Origin: Phenylobacterium sp. J426
GTDB taxonomy: Bacteria; Pseudomonadota; Alphaproteobacteria; Caulobacterales; Caulobacteraceae
Reading direction: 5' to 3'
DNA: 64,000 nt
Assembly: GCF_024699945.1 (NCBI RefSeq)
Contig: NZ_JAJOMY010000001.1
Location: 3,417,001 to 3,481,000 of the forward strand
Positions 18,565-28,004 of the stretch are shown piece by piece (within the stretch, counting starts at the first letter, position 1; every line of letters begins with the position of its first letter). The translations under genes and the position numbers were made by a program. Below the pieces are notes generated by a model. It worked only from the letters and a program-made list of their open reading frames with translations, had not been told where the DNA came from and ran no database searches.

Positions 18565-19995
18565 GGTGGTGTCCCCGGACGTGGTGTAGCTGGGCGGTAG
18601 CAAGCCGCTCGCGGAGCGCGCCCCTACAAGGCGCCGTAGGGAGCGAGCGGCGTAGCGGGGTGGTCATCCGCGATCTTCGGTTAGGGTCGGGTTTGCAGAC
18701 ACAAACCCCAAACCAGGAGACCGAAGATGACCGACGACATGATCGCCTTTCGCGGGCTGATGGAGAAGAGCGCCGACGCCGATTTGCTGCGCGAGATGAT
18801 CGGCTTCACCGCCCAGCGGCTGATGGAGCTGGAGGTGGGCCAGCTCACCGGCGCGGGCCATGGTGAGAAGAGCGCTAAGCGGCTGGTCCAGCGCAACGGC
18901 TATCGCGATCGGGATTGGGAGACCCGGGCGGGCACGGTGGAGCTGCGGATCCCGAAACTTCGGAAGGGCAGCTACTTCCCGTTCTTTCTCGAGCCGCGGC
19001 GGCTGGCCGAGAAGGCGCTGACCGCAGTGATCCAGGAGGCCTACATCCAGGGCGTCTCCACCCGCTCGGTGGACGACCTGGTCCGGGCCTTGGACATGAG
19101 CGGCATCTCCAAGAGCCAGGTCAGCCGGCTGTGCGAGGAGATCGACGAGCGGGTGCAGGCCTTCCTGGAGCGGCCGATCGAAGGCGAGTGGCCCTACCTG
19201 TGGATCGACGCCACCTACGTGAAGGTGCGCCAAGCCGGCCGTGTCGTCTCGATGGCGGTCACCGTCGCCGTCGGCGTCAACACCGACGGCCGGAGAGAGG
19301 TGCTCGGCATGGGCATCGGCCCGTCCGAGGCGGAGACCTTCTGGACGGAGTTCCTGCGCAAGCTGGCCCGCCGCGGCCTGCGCGGCGTCAAGCTGGTGAT
19401 CTCCGACGCGCACGAGGGCCTGAAGGCGGCCGCCGCGCGGGTGCTGAGCGCCACTCATCAGCGCTGCCGCGTGCACTTCGCCCGGAATGCGCTGGCCCAC
19501 GCCGGCAAGAACGGCCGGCGGGTGGTCTCGGCGCTGATGGCCACCGCCTTCGCGCAGGACGACGCCGAGGCCGCAAAGGCCCAGTGGCGCAGGGTCCCCG
19601 ACCAATTGCGCCTCAAGCTGCCGAAGCTCGCCGAGCTGATGGAGCGGGCCGAGGACGACGTGCTGGCCTACATGAGCTTCCCCGCCGCCCACCGGGTGAA
19701 GATCCACTCGGTCAATCCCATCGAGCGGGTGAACCGGGAGATCAAGCGCCGCACCGAGGTGGTCGGCATCTTTCCGAACGAGGCCGCGCTCGCCCGCCTG
19801 GTCGGCGCCATCCTGCTCGAGCAGTCCGACGAATGGGCCGTCCAGCGCTCCCGCTACATGCCGCTGGAAAGCTTCGCACTGCTCAGCGATGATGCCCTCG
19901 TTAGCCTGCCCGCCGTGGCCGCCTGACAAGTCCGGCCCAGCTGGAGAGCGCGGTGATCACACCGCCGAAGCTACACCACGGCTTGGGACACGATC
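18565..19995 (+). mobile_element. Complete IS256-family insertion sequence
   Basis: 1,431 bp between an exact 8-bp direct duplication CATGGACT at 18557-18564 and 19996-20003, inside IS3 orfA. Imperfect inverted repeats of about 26 bp share GTGTCCC and CGTGGTGTAGCT at both ends. Encodes one intact transposase. Intact gene, intact ends and perfect duplication mark it as one of the youngest insertions here. Confidence 0.93.
18727..19926 (+). CDS. IS256-family (Mutator-type) transposase, intact
   Basis: 399-aa DDE transposase. Zinc/DNA-binding N-terminal part with [20 protein letters not shown] and [11 protein letters not shown]; catalytic core [19 protein letters not shown] (first Asp), [15 protein letters not shown] (second Asp), [11 protein letters not shown] (C/H motif), and [20 protein letters not shown] (Glu). 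Normal length for the family and no frame break. Start ATG 18727 has an AGGAGACCGAAG leader. Confidence 0.95.
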   Translation: MTDDMIAFRGLMEKSADADLLREMIGFTAQRLMELEVGQLTGAGHGEKSAKRLVQRNGYRDRDWETRAGTVELRIPKLRKGSYFPFFLEPRRLAEKALTAVIQEAYIQGVSTRSVDDLVRALDMSGISKSQVSRLCEEIDERVQAFLERPIEGEWPYLWIDATYVKVRQAGRVVSMAVTVAVGVNTDGRREVLGMGIGPSEAETFWTEFLRKLARRGLRGVKLVISDAHEGLKAAAARVLSATHQRCRVHFARNALAHAGKNGRRVVSALMATAFAQDDAEAAKAQWRRVPDQLRLKLPKLAELMERAEDDVLAYMSFPAAHRVKIHSVNPIERVNREIKRRTEVVGIFPNEAALARLVGAILLEQSDEWAVQRSRYMPLESFALLSDDALVSLPAVAA

Positions 19996-20190
19996 CATGG
20001 ACTCCGCCAGCAGCTTCTTCAGCCGCCGGTTCTCGTCCTCCAGGGTCTTCAGATTCGTGGCGTCCGAAACGCTCATGCCGCTGTACTTGGCCTTCCAGCG
20101 GTAGAAGGTCTGCTCGCTGATCCCGTGCCGACGGCGAACCTCCGCCGTCGGGCTCCCGGCCTCCTGCTCCCGCAGCACGCCGATGATCCG
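19996..20190 (-). pseudogene. IS3-family OrfA, middle part of a gene split three ways
   Basis: Helix-turn-helix and leucine-zipper part of OrfA: GVLREQEAGSPTAEVRRRHG, then SEQTFYRWKAKYSGM and LEDENRRLKKLLAESM. The N-terminus (VKKSRFNEVRII, GTG at 29572) lies at 29537-29572 beyond the IS66 insertion; the C-terminus ([13 protein letters not shown], stop 18515-18517) lies at 18515-18564 beyond the IS256 insertion. The three pieces are continuous once one copy of each 8-bp target duplication is removed. Confidence 0.85.
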
Positions 20191-20271
20191 TAAGCGGCGC
20201 TCCGAGGGCACCTTCCAGGTCTGAATTGAAGCGATGACAATAGCGATCTCGATCGGAGACGAGATCCGCAG

Positions 20272-20703
20272 ATGTCTGGTTTTGACCCTACGCACGACCT
20301 TACGTGCGAGCCGAAGCCGATTGTGGTGCGTCGGCTGGAGGTGATCACCGGTGTCGGCGGGCGGCGGACGTGGTCGGCGGACGCCAAAGCCGAGATCATG
20401 CTGGAGGCGCTGGCGCCTGGCGCGACGGTGTCGGAGGTGGCGCGTCGCCACGACCTGCGGCCGCAGCAGGTGTTCGGCTGGCTGCGCGAGGCGCGCAAGG
20501 CGGCAGAGCCGGCGCCGGCGTTCGTGCCCGTGGTGGTCGAGCCGGCCGAACCGCCGAGGACCGTGGCGGCGAAGAGACGGCGCAAGCCGCGGGTCGGCGG
20601 CGACATCGAAATCGAGATCGACGGCGTGTTGGTGCGGATCGGCCGCGGCGCTGAGGCCAAGACGGTGGCGACGGTGATCCAGGCGCTGAAGGCTGGCCAG
20701 TGA
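20272..20703 (+). CDS. tnpA: IS66 TnpA (accessory, copy 1)
   Basis: 143-aa helix-turn-helix accessory protein of IS66: RRTWSADAKAEIMLEALAPG and ATVSEVARRHDLRPQQVFGW form the HTH, followed by a basic linker and the conserved GDIEIEIDGVLVRIGRGA C-terminal strand region. Intact. The TGA stop overlaps the GTG start of tnpB. Confidence 0.88.
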   Translation: MSGFDPTHDLTCEPKPIVVRRLEVITGVGGRRTWSADAKAEIMLEALAPGATVSEVARRHDLRPQQVFGWLREARKAAEPAPAFVPVVVEPAEPPRTVAAKRRRKPRVGGDIEIEIDGVLVRIGRGAEAKTVATVIQALKAGQ

Positions 20704-21055
20704 TCCCAGGATCGGGGCCGCCGGCGGGCGTGAGGGTGCTGGTGGCGACCAGGCCGGTGGACTTCCGCCGGGGCATGATGGCCTGGCCCGGGCGGTGAAG
20801 GAGGATCTGAAAGCCGATCCATACTCGGGCGTGATCTACGTCTTCCGAGCGAAGCGGGCCGACCGGATAAAGCTGCTGTACTGGGACGGATCCGGCCTGG
20901 TGCTCTACGCCAAGCGCCTGGAACAAGGCGGCTTCCGTTGGCCGCAGATCACCGACGGCGTCATGCGGCTGAGCGCGGTGCACCTGGTCGCCGGAATGGA
21001 GTGGACGCGGGTGATGACCCCGCGGCGGACGCGGGCCCCGCAGGAGGTGTCCTGA
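20700..21055 (+). pseudogene. tnpB: IS66 TnpB (copy 1), frame-broken
   Basis: Conserved IS66 Orf2: start VRVLVATRPVDFRRG, then YVFRAKRADRIKLLYWDGSG and WPQITDGVMRLSAVHLVAG. A single missing base near 20780 (GGC-ATGATGG where GGCCATGATGG is expected) breaks the frame after FRRG. The homologue at 27648-28004 is intact. Its exact role in transposition is not established. Confidence 0.85.
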
Positions 21056-21127
21056 ACCCTGCGGCGAGTTGACTCAGGAGGCGCGCGAGGGCGCCTCAAA
21101 GCGGCCGCGCCGTGATCTACTTCGCTC

Positions 21128-22441
21128 GTGGAACTGCCGCGTGACATCGACGCCGGGACGCTCTGGGAACTGCTCCAGGCCGAGCGCGCGCGCCATGCCG
21201 CAGAGCTCGATGAGCGCGATCGGAAGATCGCCGCTCACGAGGACGCCCGGGCCGCGGACCACGAGGAGATCGCGCGGCTGACGCGGATCATCCGCGATCT
21301 CCAGCGAACTACCTTTGGCGCCGCTCGGAGAAGCTGGAGCCCGATCAGCTCGCGCTGGCGCTGGAGGATCTCGAGCAGGAGCTGGCCAGCGCTGAGCTGC
21401 GCCTGTCGACGCCGGCCGAGAAGGCCGCCACGGCGGCGAAGCGGCGGGCCAACCGCGGATCCCTGCCGGCCCATCTGCAGCGCGTCGAACGCGTGATCGA
21501 CATCGACGACAAGACCTGCCCCTGCTGCGCGGGCGCCCTGCACCGGATCGGCGAAGACGTCGCCGAGCGGCTGGACGTCATCCCGGCGACCTTCCGGGCG
21601 CTGGTGATCCGCCGGCCCAAGTACGGCTGCCGAACCTGCGAAGAGGTGGTGGTGCAGGCCCCGGCCCCGGCGCGTCTGATCGAGGGCGGCCTGCCGACCG
21701 AGGCCACCGTCGCCCACGTCGTGGTCGCCAAGTACGCGGACCACACGCCGCTGTACCGGCAGGCCCAAATGTACGCCCGCCGCGGCCTCGTGCTCGACCG
21801 CTCGACCCTGGCGCACTGGACCGGGACCGCGGCCGAGCTGCTGAAGCCGCTGCATGCGCGGCTGCTGGAGAAGCTGAAGGGCTCGGGAAAGCTCTTCGCC
21901 GACGAGACCAGGGCGCCGGTGCTGGACCCTGGGCGAGGCCGAACCAAGCTCGGACAGCTATGGGCTTAGGCGCGTGACGACCGAGCCTGGGGCGGCCCCG
22001 CGCCGCCGGGCGTGGCCTTCGTCTATGCGGGGGATCGAGCGACCTCGTCGCCGGCGCAGCATCTGGCCGGCTACCGCGGCGTGCTGCAGACCGACGGCTA
22101 TGGCGCCTACAAGGCCTTGGCCAAGGGCGGCGCTGTCGAGCTCGCCTTCTGCTGGACCCATACGCGCCGCTACTTCCACAAGCTGCTGGACGAGAAGAAC
22201 CCGGCGAAGACGCCCATCTCCGCCGAGGCGATCGCCCGCATCCAACAGCTCTACGCCGTCGAGGACGAGATCCGCGGCCGATCGGCGGACGACCGGCGGG
22301 CCGTGCGTCAGGCAAAGAGCGCGCCGCTGCTGGCCGATCTGAAGCCGTGGCTGAGCGCCCGCCTCGAGCTGATCAGCCAGAAGGGCGACCTGGCCAAGGC
22401 GATCCGCTACGTCCTGAACCACTGGGAAGGCCTCACCCGAT
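21128..22441 (+). pseudogene. tnpC: IS66 TnpC transposase (copy 1), N-terminal part
   Basis: DDE transposase with the zinc-finger TCPCCAGALHRIGEDVAERL, GLPTEATVAHVVVAKYADHT and catalytic LFADETRAPVLDPGRGRTK. Damaged three ways: a frame break near 21315 (FGRRSEKLEP split), an in-frame TAG at 21967-21969 where YARDD is expected, and disruption by IS21 after GLTR at 22441. The C-terminus continues at 29188. Confidence 0.9.
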
Positions 22442-22458
22442 TGCGCATTCCAGTGATC

Positions 22459-22532
22459 GTGGGCACGGATTCCACGCGATGGTGGGCGCCTGTTCCACGT
22501 GATCGTGGGCGGCTCGGTCGGCCGACGTGGGC
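22459..22532. repeat. IS21 terminal iterons, left end
   Basis: GTGGGC cores at 22459, 22482, 22505 and (22-bp step) 22527, most preceded by TTCCACG-like sequence. They mirror the right-end set, as expected for multiple IstA binding sites in IS21 termini. Confidence 0.75.
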
Positions 22533-22540
22533 ATGGAGTC

Positions 22541-22588
22541 ATGTGTGGATGGCCCCACCCCGGCATGTGTGGATGGCCCCACCCCGGC
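22541..22588. repeat. Perfect 24-bp tandem duplication at the IS110 left end
   Basis: A 24-bp unit beginning ATGTGTGGATGGCCCC is present twice without mismatch (22541-22564, 22565-22588). Each copy contains the left subterminal repeat of the IS110, so the element has two potential left ends. Confidence 0.9.
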
Positions 22589-22589
22589 A

Positions 22590-23019
22590 ACCGATTTCCG
22601 CGCAAGAGCCCTCGCGCCAGCGAGGGCTACCCTTCCCTGGAGGGCATGGCAGCCCCACAGACGGCTGGTGAAGAGCGGTCAAGGAGCGCGCGGGACGCGC
22701 GCCCGGCGAAGCCGGCTTGTCCTTGACGGCTCGAAGCCAGCCGGCTCCCCTCGCTGCCGGCCTCCACCGGAGCGATCAGACACATCAACGAAGGTGAGTG
22801 GCGGTGGCTCGGCGCGCGGTCATGTGTCCGGCCTGTCGGTGCAGTCATCTTCGGCTGCTGGCCCTGATGGAGTGCGCGGGGCTCGGGTCCCGATCAAGGG
22901 TACGCGCTCGAGGCGCTACGACTCGCATGGTTTGCCGAGCCCAGGTGTCGACCCGTCGCCATCACCTCCGTCGTCGCCGACGCACACACCGCCCGCCGCG
23001 AGATGCAGCGGGCAAGCTC
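22590..23019 (-). ncRNA. Candidate bridge/seek RNA region of the IS110 element
   Basis: Non-coding 430 bp downstream of the IS110 transposase and inside its left end. In IS1111-type elements the guide RNA that pairs with target and donor is made from this downstream end. Strong stem-loops are visible: GCCCTCGC/GCGAGGGC at 22608-22627, and an 8-bp outer stem GTCAAGGA/TCCTTGAC at 22678-22727 enclosing further GC palindromes. Function and limits are inferred from position and family knowledge; the guide loops have not been identified. Confidence 0.4.
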
Positions 23020-24036
23020 CTAAGCCGCCGCTTCGCGATAGACGCCGCCCTTCGCCAGCAATGCCCAGACGATCCGCGCATGCTTGTTCGCGAGCGCTAC
23101 GGCTGCCAGCAACAGCGGCTTCCGCGCGAGCAGGCGGCCAAGCCAGCTGTCGCTAAAGCCGGGTCGCCGGCGCGCGGCCAACAGCACCGCCACGGCGCCC
23201 GAGACCAGCAGTCGTCTCAGGGTCCTGTCGCCCATCTTGCTGATCCGGCCCAGCCGCGCCTGGCCGCCTGTGGAGTGCTGTCGGGGTACGAGCCCCAGCC
23301 AGGCTGCGAAGTGTCGGCCACATTTGAAGCGGGCCGGATCCGGCACGGTCGCCAGGAGAGCGCTCGCGGTGAGCGGTCCTATGCCCGGGATTGTCATCAG
23401 GCGTCGGGCGTCTGGATCGGCGCGGCAGCGGCGCGCGATCACGACGTCGAGCTTGCCGATGCGGTCGCTGCAGTCCTCGATCTGGTCGATCAGCAGTTGC
23501 AGGCTCTCCCGTGCGTAGTCCGGGGCCTCCGTCGTCGCGTCTAATCGCTCCAGCAGCGTCGGCAGGTTGTGCAGCCCGACGCCGGCCGTGATGCCGAACT
23601 CCGCCAAGTGCCCACGCAAGGCGTTGACCGCCATGGTGCGCTGTCGGACCAAGAGTTCCCGGGTGCGGAGCGCCGCCTGGGCAGCCTGCTGGTCGGTCGT
23701 CTTCACCGGCACGAACCGCATCGACGGCCGGCTGATCGCTTCGTAGATCGCCGCAGCGTCCGCCGCATCGTTCTTCTGGCGCTGGACGAAAGGCTTCACG
23801 TAGATCGGCGGCACAAGCCGAACCTCGTGGCCCATGCCTGCGAGAAGCCGGCCCCAATAGTGAGCGCCGGAGCACGTCTCCATGCCCACGATGACCGGGC
23901 TCAGCTTCTCGAAGAAGGGCAACACCTCTGACCGACGGAGCTGGCGCCGCAGCACCACGTTGCCGGCCGCGTCGACGCCGTGAACCTGGAACACGCGCTT
24001 GGCCAAGTCGACGGCCACTGTGGTAATCTCACCCAT
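23020..24036 (-). CDS. IS110-family transposase (DEDD recombinase), intact
   Basis: 338-aa recombinase that in this family uses a bridge RNA to pair donor and target DNA. RuvC-like DEDD residues: D in [16 protein letters not shown] in [15 protein letters not shown], and D/D in [15 protein letters not shown]. The C-terminal Tnp_20 domain shows [19 protein letters not shown] and [17 protein letters not shown] with the conserved Ser. ATG 24036 has a GGAGGAG ribosome site 7 nt upstream; the frame is open to 24111 but without support. No break or missing residue, so it may be active. Confidence 0.94.
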   Translation of the reverse strand: MGEITTVAVDLAKRVFQVHGVDAAGNVVLRRQLRRSEVLPFFEKLSPVIVGMETCSGAHYWGRLLAGMGHEVRLVPPIYVKPFVQRQKNDAADAAAIYEAISRPSMRFVPVKTTDQQAAQAALRTRELLVRQRTMAVNALRGHLAEFGITAGVGLHNLPTLLERLDATTEAPDYARESLQLLIDQIEDCSDRIGKLDVVIARRCRADPDARRLMTIPGIGPLTASALLATVPDPARFKCGRHFAAWLGLVPRQHSTGGQARLGRISKMGDRTLRRLLVSGAVAVLLAARRRPGFSDSWLGRLLARKPLLLAAVALANKHARIVWALLAKGGVYREAAA

Positions 24037-24119
24037 GGATGGTCTCCTCCGCGCAATGGCAAGATGACGACCACCATGACGCTTCGGCGTCGGTCTGAGG
24101 GGGCCATCCACCCCATCAA

Positions 24120-24874
24120 GGGGTTGGCCTGAGCGTCAAGCTCGCGGTGGCCGGAGAGCCTGCGCAGGCTGTCGCCGGCGAGGGTCAGGCGGTGGGCGTT
24201 GTGGACCAGCCGGTCGAGGATGGCGTCGGCCAGGGTGGGGTCGCCGATGACGTCGTGCCATTGGTCGACGGGGATCTGGCTGGTGACGATGGTGGAGCCG
24301 CGGCCCTGCCGGTCTTCGACGATCTCCAGGAGGTCGATGCGCTGGTTGGGCGTGAGCCCGGCGAGGCCCCAGTCGTCGAGGATCAGGAGGTCGACACGCC
24401 CCAGCGTCTTGAGCAGGCGGGCGTGGCGGCCGTCGCCGCGGGCGAGCGCCAGGGCCTCGAAGAGGCGCGGGACGCGCTGGTAGAAGACGGAGCGGCCGTC
24501 GCGGCGGCCTTGTGGCCGAGCGCGCAGGCGATCCAGCTCTTGCCGACGCCGCAGGGGCCGGTGATCAGGCAGTTCTGATGGCGGCCGATCCAGTCGCCGG
24601 CGACGAGGCGGGCGAGCAGCGCGCGGTCCAGCCCGCGCGGCGTACGCAGGTCGATGTCCTCGACGCAGGCGTCCTGGCGGAGCGCGGCAAACTTCAGCCG
24701 CGCGGTCAGCCGCTTCCTGTCGCGCTCGGCCGCCTCGCGGTCGGCCATGATGCCGATGCGCTCCTCGAAGCTGAGCGCGGCGAGATCGGGCGCGGCGCGC
24801 TGCTCCTCGAAGGCCTTGGCCATGCCGGGCAGGCCGAGCGCGATCAGGCGCTCATAGGTGGGGTGGGCGAGCAT
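24120..24874 (-). pseudogene. istB: IS21 IstB helper ATPase, frame-broken
   Basis: AAA+ ATPase that regulates IS21 transposition. Begins [20 protein letters not shown] at ATG 24874; Walker A is [20 protein letters not shown], Walker [16 protein letters not shown], then [19 protein letters not shown] and [18 protein letters not shown]. One base is missing near 24505 (after GHKAA), shifting the frame. The C-terminus abuts the IS110 insertion. Confidence 0.87.
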
Positions 24875-24896
24875 CGGGTCTCCTTGGGTTTGAGGG

Positions 24897-25888
24897 TCAG
24901 TGGAAGTAGTTGCGGCCGCGGATGTTGCCGTGGCGCAGGGGCTGGTCATCGGGCTCGGGCTCCAGGAAGGCGCGGTCGAGGCCGGTCTGCAGGATCGAGC
25001 GGACCGAGCTGGCCGAGCGGGCCCTGATCTGGGCGGCGCGCTGGCAGGCCGCCTCCAGACGGGCGCGGCGTAGCGCTTCTCCAGGGCCAGGATGCCCATG
25101 CAGCTGCGGAAGCCCTGCTCCGGATGCGGCCGCTCGGCCATGATGGCCGAGACCAGCGCCGCCGCCGGGCCGATCTTCTGCGCGCCGGCCATCAGCCGCG
25201 CCGGCGTCCACTCGGCGTGCCGGCGGTGCGAGCTGGGCATGTGCTCGGGGATCGTCGTGTGGTCGCGGCGGCCTAAGGACCGGGCGTGGCTGGCGAGGCG
25301 CTGGCCCTTGTGGAAGACCTCCACCGTGCGTTCGCTCATCCGCACATCGACCTGCTCGGGGATCAGCCGGTAGGAGACGGAGTACCAGGAGCCGTCGATC
25401 TCGACGTGGTAGTCGAGCCCCGCCCGGCAGACCTTCCACTCGGCGAAGGCGTAGGGCGCCGCCGGCAGCGGCTTCAGCGCCGGGGCGTCCACCTGGGCGA
25501 AGAGCTCGGCGCGGCTCATGCCGTAGGCGCGCATCACCCGCCCGTTGAGCTCCGCCGTCAGCTCGGCGATGGCGGCGTTGAGCTCCGCCAGCCCGAAGAC
25601 GCGCCGGTTGCGCAGCCGCGCCAGGATCCAGCGCTCGGCCAGCAGCACCGCCTGCTCGACCTTGGCCTTGTCGCGCGGCTTGTAGGGCCGGGCCGGGATC
25701 ACCGCGGTCCCGTAGTGCCGCGCCAGGTCCTGGTAGGTCCGGTTGATCTGCGGCTCGTAGCGGTCGCCGCGCGCCACCCCCGCCTTGAGGTTGTCGCAGA
25801 CGATCGTCGCCGGGACCCCGCCGAGGGCGGCGAAGAGCCCGACATGGCAGCCGATCCAGTCCGCCGGGCCCTCGCTCGGCCGGGCCTC
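24897..25888 (-). pseudogene. istA: IS21 IstA transposase, C-terminal part
   Basis: Continues the integrase core from [20 protein letters not shown] through [16 protein letters not shown] (catalytic Asp), [12 protein letters not shown] (Glu) and the C-terminal Mu-like beta barrel ([20 protein letters not shown]). A frame break near 25075 shifts to [13 protein letters not shown] and the stop at 24897. The upstream half lies at 28481-29012, beyond IS66 copy 2. Confidence 0.88.
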
Positions 25889-25936
25889 GGCGTAGAGTAA
25901 GCGGTGCTTTTCCACCGTAGGTCGACGGCTTGACGG

Positions 25937-27577
25937 TCAGGCGGCGGCCTGAGCGGCCTTCCAGTTCCAGGGCGTGAGGTCGTCGAGGCGGCTGTTGAGG
26001 TGGCCGTTCACCAGTCGGGTGAGGACGTCCTCGAGATAGGCCGCGGGGTTCACGCCGTGGAGTTTGCAGCACTCGATGAGGGTGGCCAGGATCGCCCAGT
26101 GCTCCGCGCCTTCGTCGGATCCGGCGAAGAGCGCATTTTTCCGGTTGAGAGCGATGGGGCGCATCGTGCGTTCGACCGGATTGGTGTCGAGCTCGATGCG
26201 GCCGTCGTCGAGGAAGAGGGTCAGGCCGTCCCAGTGCGTCTGGATGTAGCGGATCGCCTCGGCGGTCTGTGAGCGCCCTGGCAGCCGCGTCAGCTGCTCC
26301 TCGAGCCAGGATTTCAGCGCCGCGATGAGCGGCGCGCTCCGCTGCCGCCGCACCTGTCGCCGCGCTTCGGCGGATTGGCCGCGGATCTCGGCTTCGACGG
26401 CGTAGAGCTGGCCGATACGGGCCAGGAGTTCGCCGGCGACCGGTGCAGATCCGCCCTTGGTCAGGTCGAAGGCTTTACGGCGGGCGTGCGACCAGCAGTG
26501 CGCCAGGGCCACGTCGTTGCGACGCGTCGCCAGGGTCTTGTAGGCGGTGTAGCCGTCGGTCTGCAGCACCCCGGAGAAGTCCTTCAGGAGCGTGATCGCG
26601 TGATCGGCGCCGCGGCCCGGGGCGTAGGTGTAGACGACGGCTGGAGGATCGGTTCCGGCCCAGCCGCGATCGTCCCGGGCGATTGCCCAGAAGTAACCGC
26701 TCTTGGTGCGTCCACGTCCTGGATCGAGCACCGGCGCCTTGGTCTCGTCGACGAAGAGTCGGGAGGCGCTCAGCAAGGTCTGGCGCATGTGCGCCCAGAT
26801 CGGCTTCAGCTCGGCCGCCGCGTAGCCGGTCCAGAAGGCCAGAGTGGAGCGGTCGAGGCTGATCCCCTGGCGGGCGAAGCCCTGCGCTTGGCGGTAAAGC
26901 GGGACATGGTCGGCGTACTTGTCGACCACCACCTGCGTCACCAGCCGCTCGGTCGGCAGGCCGCCTTCGATCAGCCGTGCAGGCGCCGGGGCCTGGACGA
27001 TCGGCCCCTCGCAGGATCGGCAGGCGTATTTCGGCCGGCGGGTGACGATCACCTGGTACTGCGCCGGGACGACGTCGAGCCGCTTGGAGACGTCCTCGCC
27101 GATCACGTGCAGCTCTCCGCCGCAGCACGAGCAAGCCCGCGTCTCCGGCTCGATGGTCACGTCGATCTGCGGCAGATGATCGGGCAGCGAGGGCCGGCGG
27201 TCCCGGCGCTGGCGCGTGCGATGCGCCTTCAGCTCCGGATCGGACCGCTCTTCTTCCTGTTCGATTTCGGCCAGGCCTTGGACCAGGTCCTCGAAGGCCA
27301 GCTGCAGCTGATCCTTGTCCAGCTGCTCCGAGCGCTTGCCGAACTGCAGCCGGCGGAGCTTGGCGATAATGAGCGCGTAGCGCTCATTCTGCGCCTCGAG
27401 CTGGGCGACCTGCGCTAAGAGTTGAGCGTGCTCGTTCTCGACGGCGGCAAGCTGGGCCTGCCCGGCCCGGATCTGCTCGATCTCGGCCTCCGCGGCCGCC
27501 GCCCGAGCCCGCGCCGCCAGGATCATGGCGCGTAGCGTCTCCACATCGTCGGGAAGATCGGCGGCGCCCAAATCCAT
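25937..27577 (-). CDS. tnpC: IS66 TnpC transposase (copy 2), intact
   Basis: About 546 aa from ATG 27577 (MDLGAADLPDDVETLR); the frame is open to 27637. N-terminal coiled coil (LLAQVAQLEAQNERYALIIA), LRRLQFGKRSEQL, zinc finger CSCCGGELHVIGEDVSKRL, then the DDE core: LFVDETKAPVLDPGRGRTK (Asp), GVLQTDGYTAYKTL (Asp), and DDGRIELDTNPVERTMRPIA (Glu). Complete and of normal length. Confidence 0.94.
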   Translation of the reverse strand: MDLGAADLPDDVETLRAMILAARARAAAAEAEIEQIRAGQAQLAAVENEHAQLLAQVAQLEAQNERYALIIAKLRRLQFGKRSEQLDKDQLQLAFEDLVQGLAEIEQEEERSDPELKAHRTRQRRDRRPSLPDHLPQIDVTIEPETRACSCCGGELHVIGEDVSKRLDVVPAQYQVIVTRRPKYACRSCEGPIVQAPAPARLIEGGLPTERLVTQVVVDKYADHVPLYRQAQGFARQGISLDRSTLAFWTGYAAAELKPIWAHMRQTLLSASRLFVDETKAPVLDPGRGRTKSGYFWAIARDDRGWAGTDPPAVVYTYAPGRGADHAITLLKDFSGVLQTDGYTAYKTLATRRNDVALAHCWSHARRKAFDLTKGGSAPVAGELLARIGQLYAVEAEIRGQSAEARRQVRRQRSAPLIAALKSWLEEQLTRLPGRSQTAEAIRYIQTHWDGLTLFLDDGRIELDTNPVERTMRPIALNRKNALFAGSDEGAEHWAILATLIECCKLHGVNPAAYLEDVLTRLVNGHLNSRLDDLTPWNWKAAQAAA

Positions 27578-27647
27578 AGGCGGAGTGAAGCACAAGATCG
27601 GCGGTTTGAGGCGCCCCCCGCGGAGCGGCTGATTCAATCCGCCGCAG

Positions 27648-28004
27648 CTAGCGGATCGCCTTTGGCGCCGCCCGTCTGGGCGGGTGAATCCGCGTCCAAT
27701 CGAGCCCGTCGAGCAGCGCCGCCAGCTGCGACGAAGACAGGCGCATCACCCCGTCGCTGATCGGCGGCCATTTGAACGCCCCCTCGTCGAGCGCCTTCCA
27801 CAGCATCACCAGGCCCGAGCCGTCCCAGGCGATGATCTTCACCCGGTCCGCGCGCTTGGCCCGGAACACCAGGACCACGCCGGCGGCGAACGGATCCTGA
27901 CCCAAGCTCTCCTTGGCGAGGGCCGCCAGGCTCTCAGCCCCGCGGCGGAAATCCACCGGTTTCGTCGCCACCAGCACCCGGGCCCCGGATCCGATGCCGA
28001 TCAA
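27648..28004 (-). CDS. tnpB: IS66 TnpB (copy 2), intact
   Basis: 118-aa IS66 Orf2 protein: RVLVATKPVDFRRG, VVLVFRAKRADRVKIIAWDG, WPPISDGVMRLSSSQ. Start chosen as TTG 28004, which overlaps the tnpA stop; the frame is open further but reads through tnpA. Ends 70 bp before tnpC. Confidence 0.9.
   Translation of the reverse strand: MIGIGSGARVLVATKPVDFRRGAESLAALAKESLGQDPFAAGVVLVFRAKRADRVKIIAWDGSGLVMLWKALDEGAFKWPPISDGVMRLSSSQLAALLDGLDWTRIHPPRRAAPKAIR

Larger units (their letters stand above)
22541..24115 (-). mobile_element. IS110-family element of the IS1111 type
   Basis: One intact transposase gene plus a 0.48-kb downstream non-coding end. A 12-bp subterminal inverted repeat GTGGATGGCCCC occurs at 22545-22556 (again at 22569-22580) and inverted at 24100-24111, which is the IS1111-group arrangement. 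It sits between istB and the left end of the IS21. Exact tips cannot be fixed from sequence alone because IS110 elements make no clear duplication; the limits given enclose the repeats. Confidence 0.75.

Noticed and set aside
18664..19929. 421-aa minus-strand frame over the IS256 transposase
   Set aside because: Antisense shadow; the plus-strand transposase has all catalytic motifs and the element has matching ends.
22541..22588. A CRISPR array or regulatory iterons from the tandem 24-bp unit
   Set aside because: Only two units and no spacers; each contains the IS110 subterminal repeat, which explains the sequence better.
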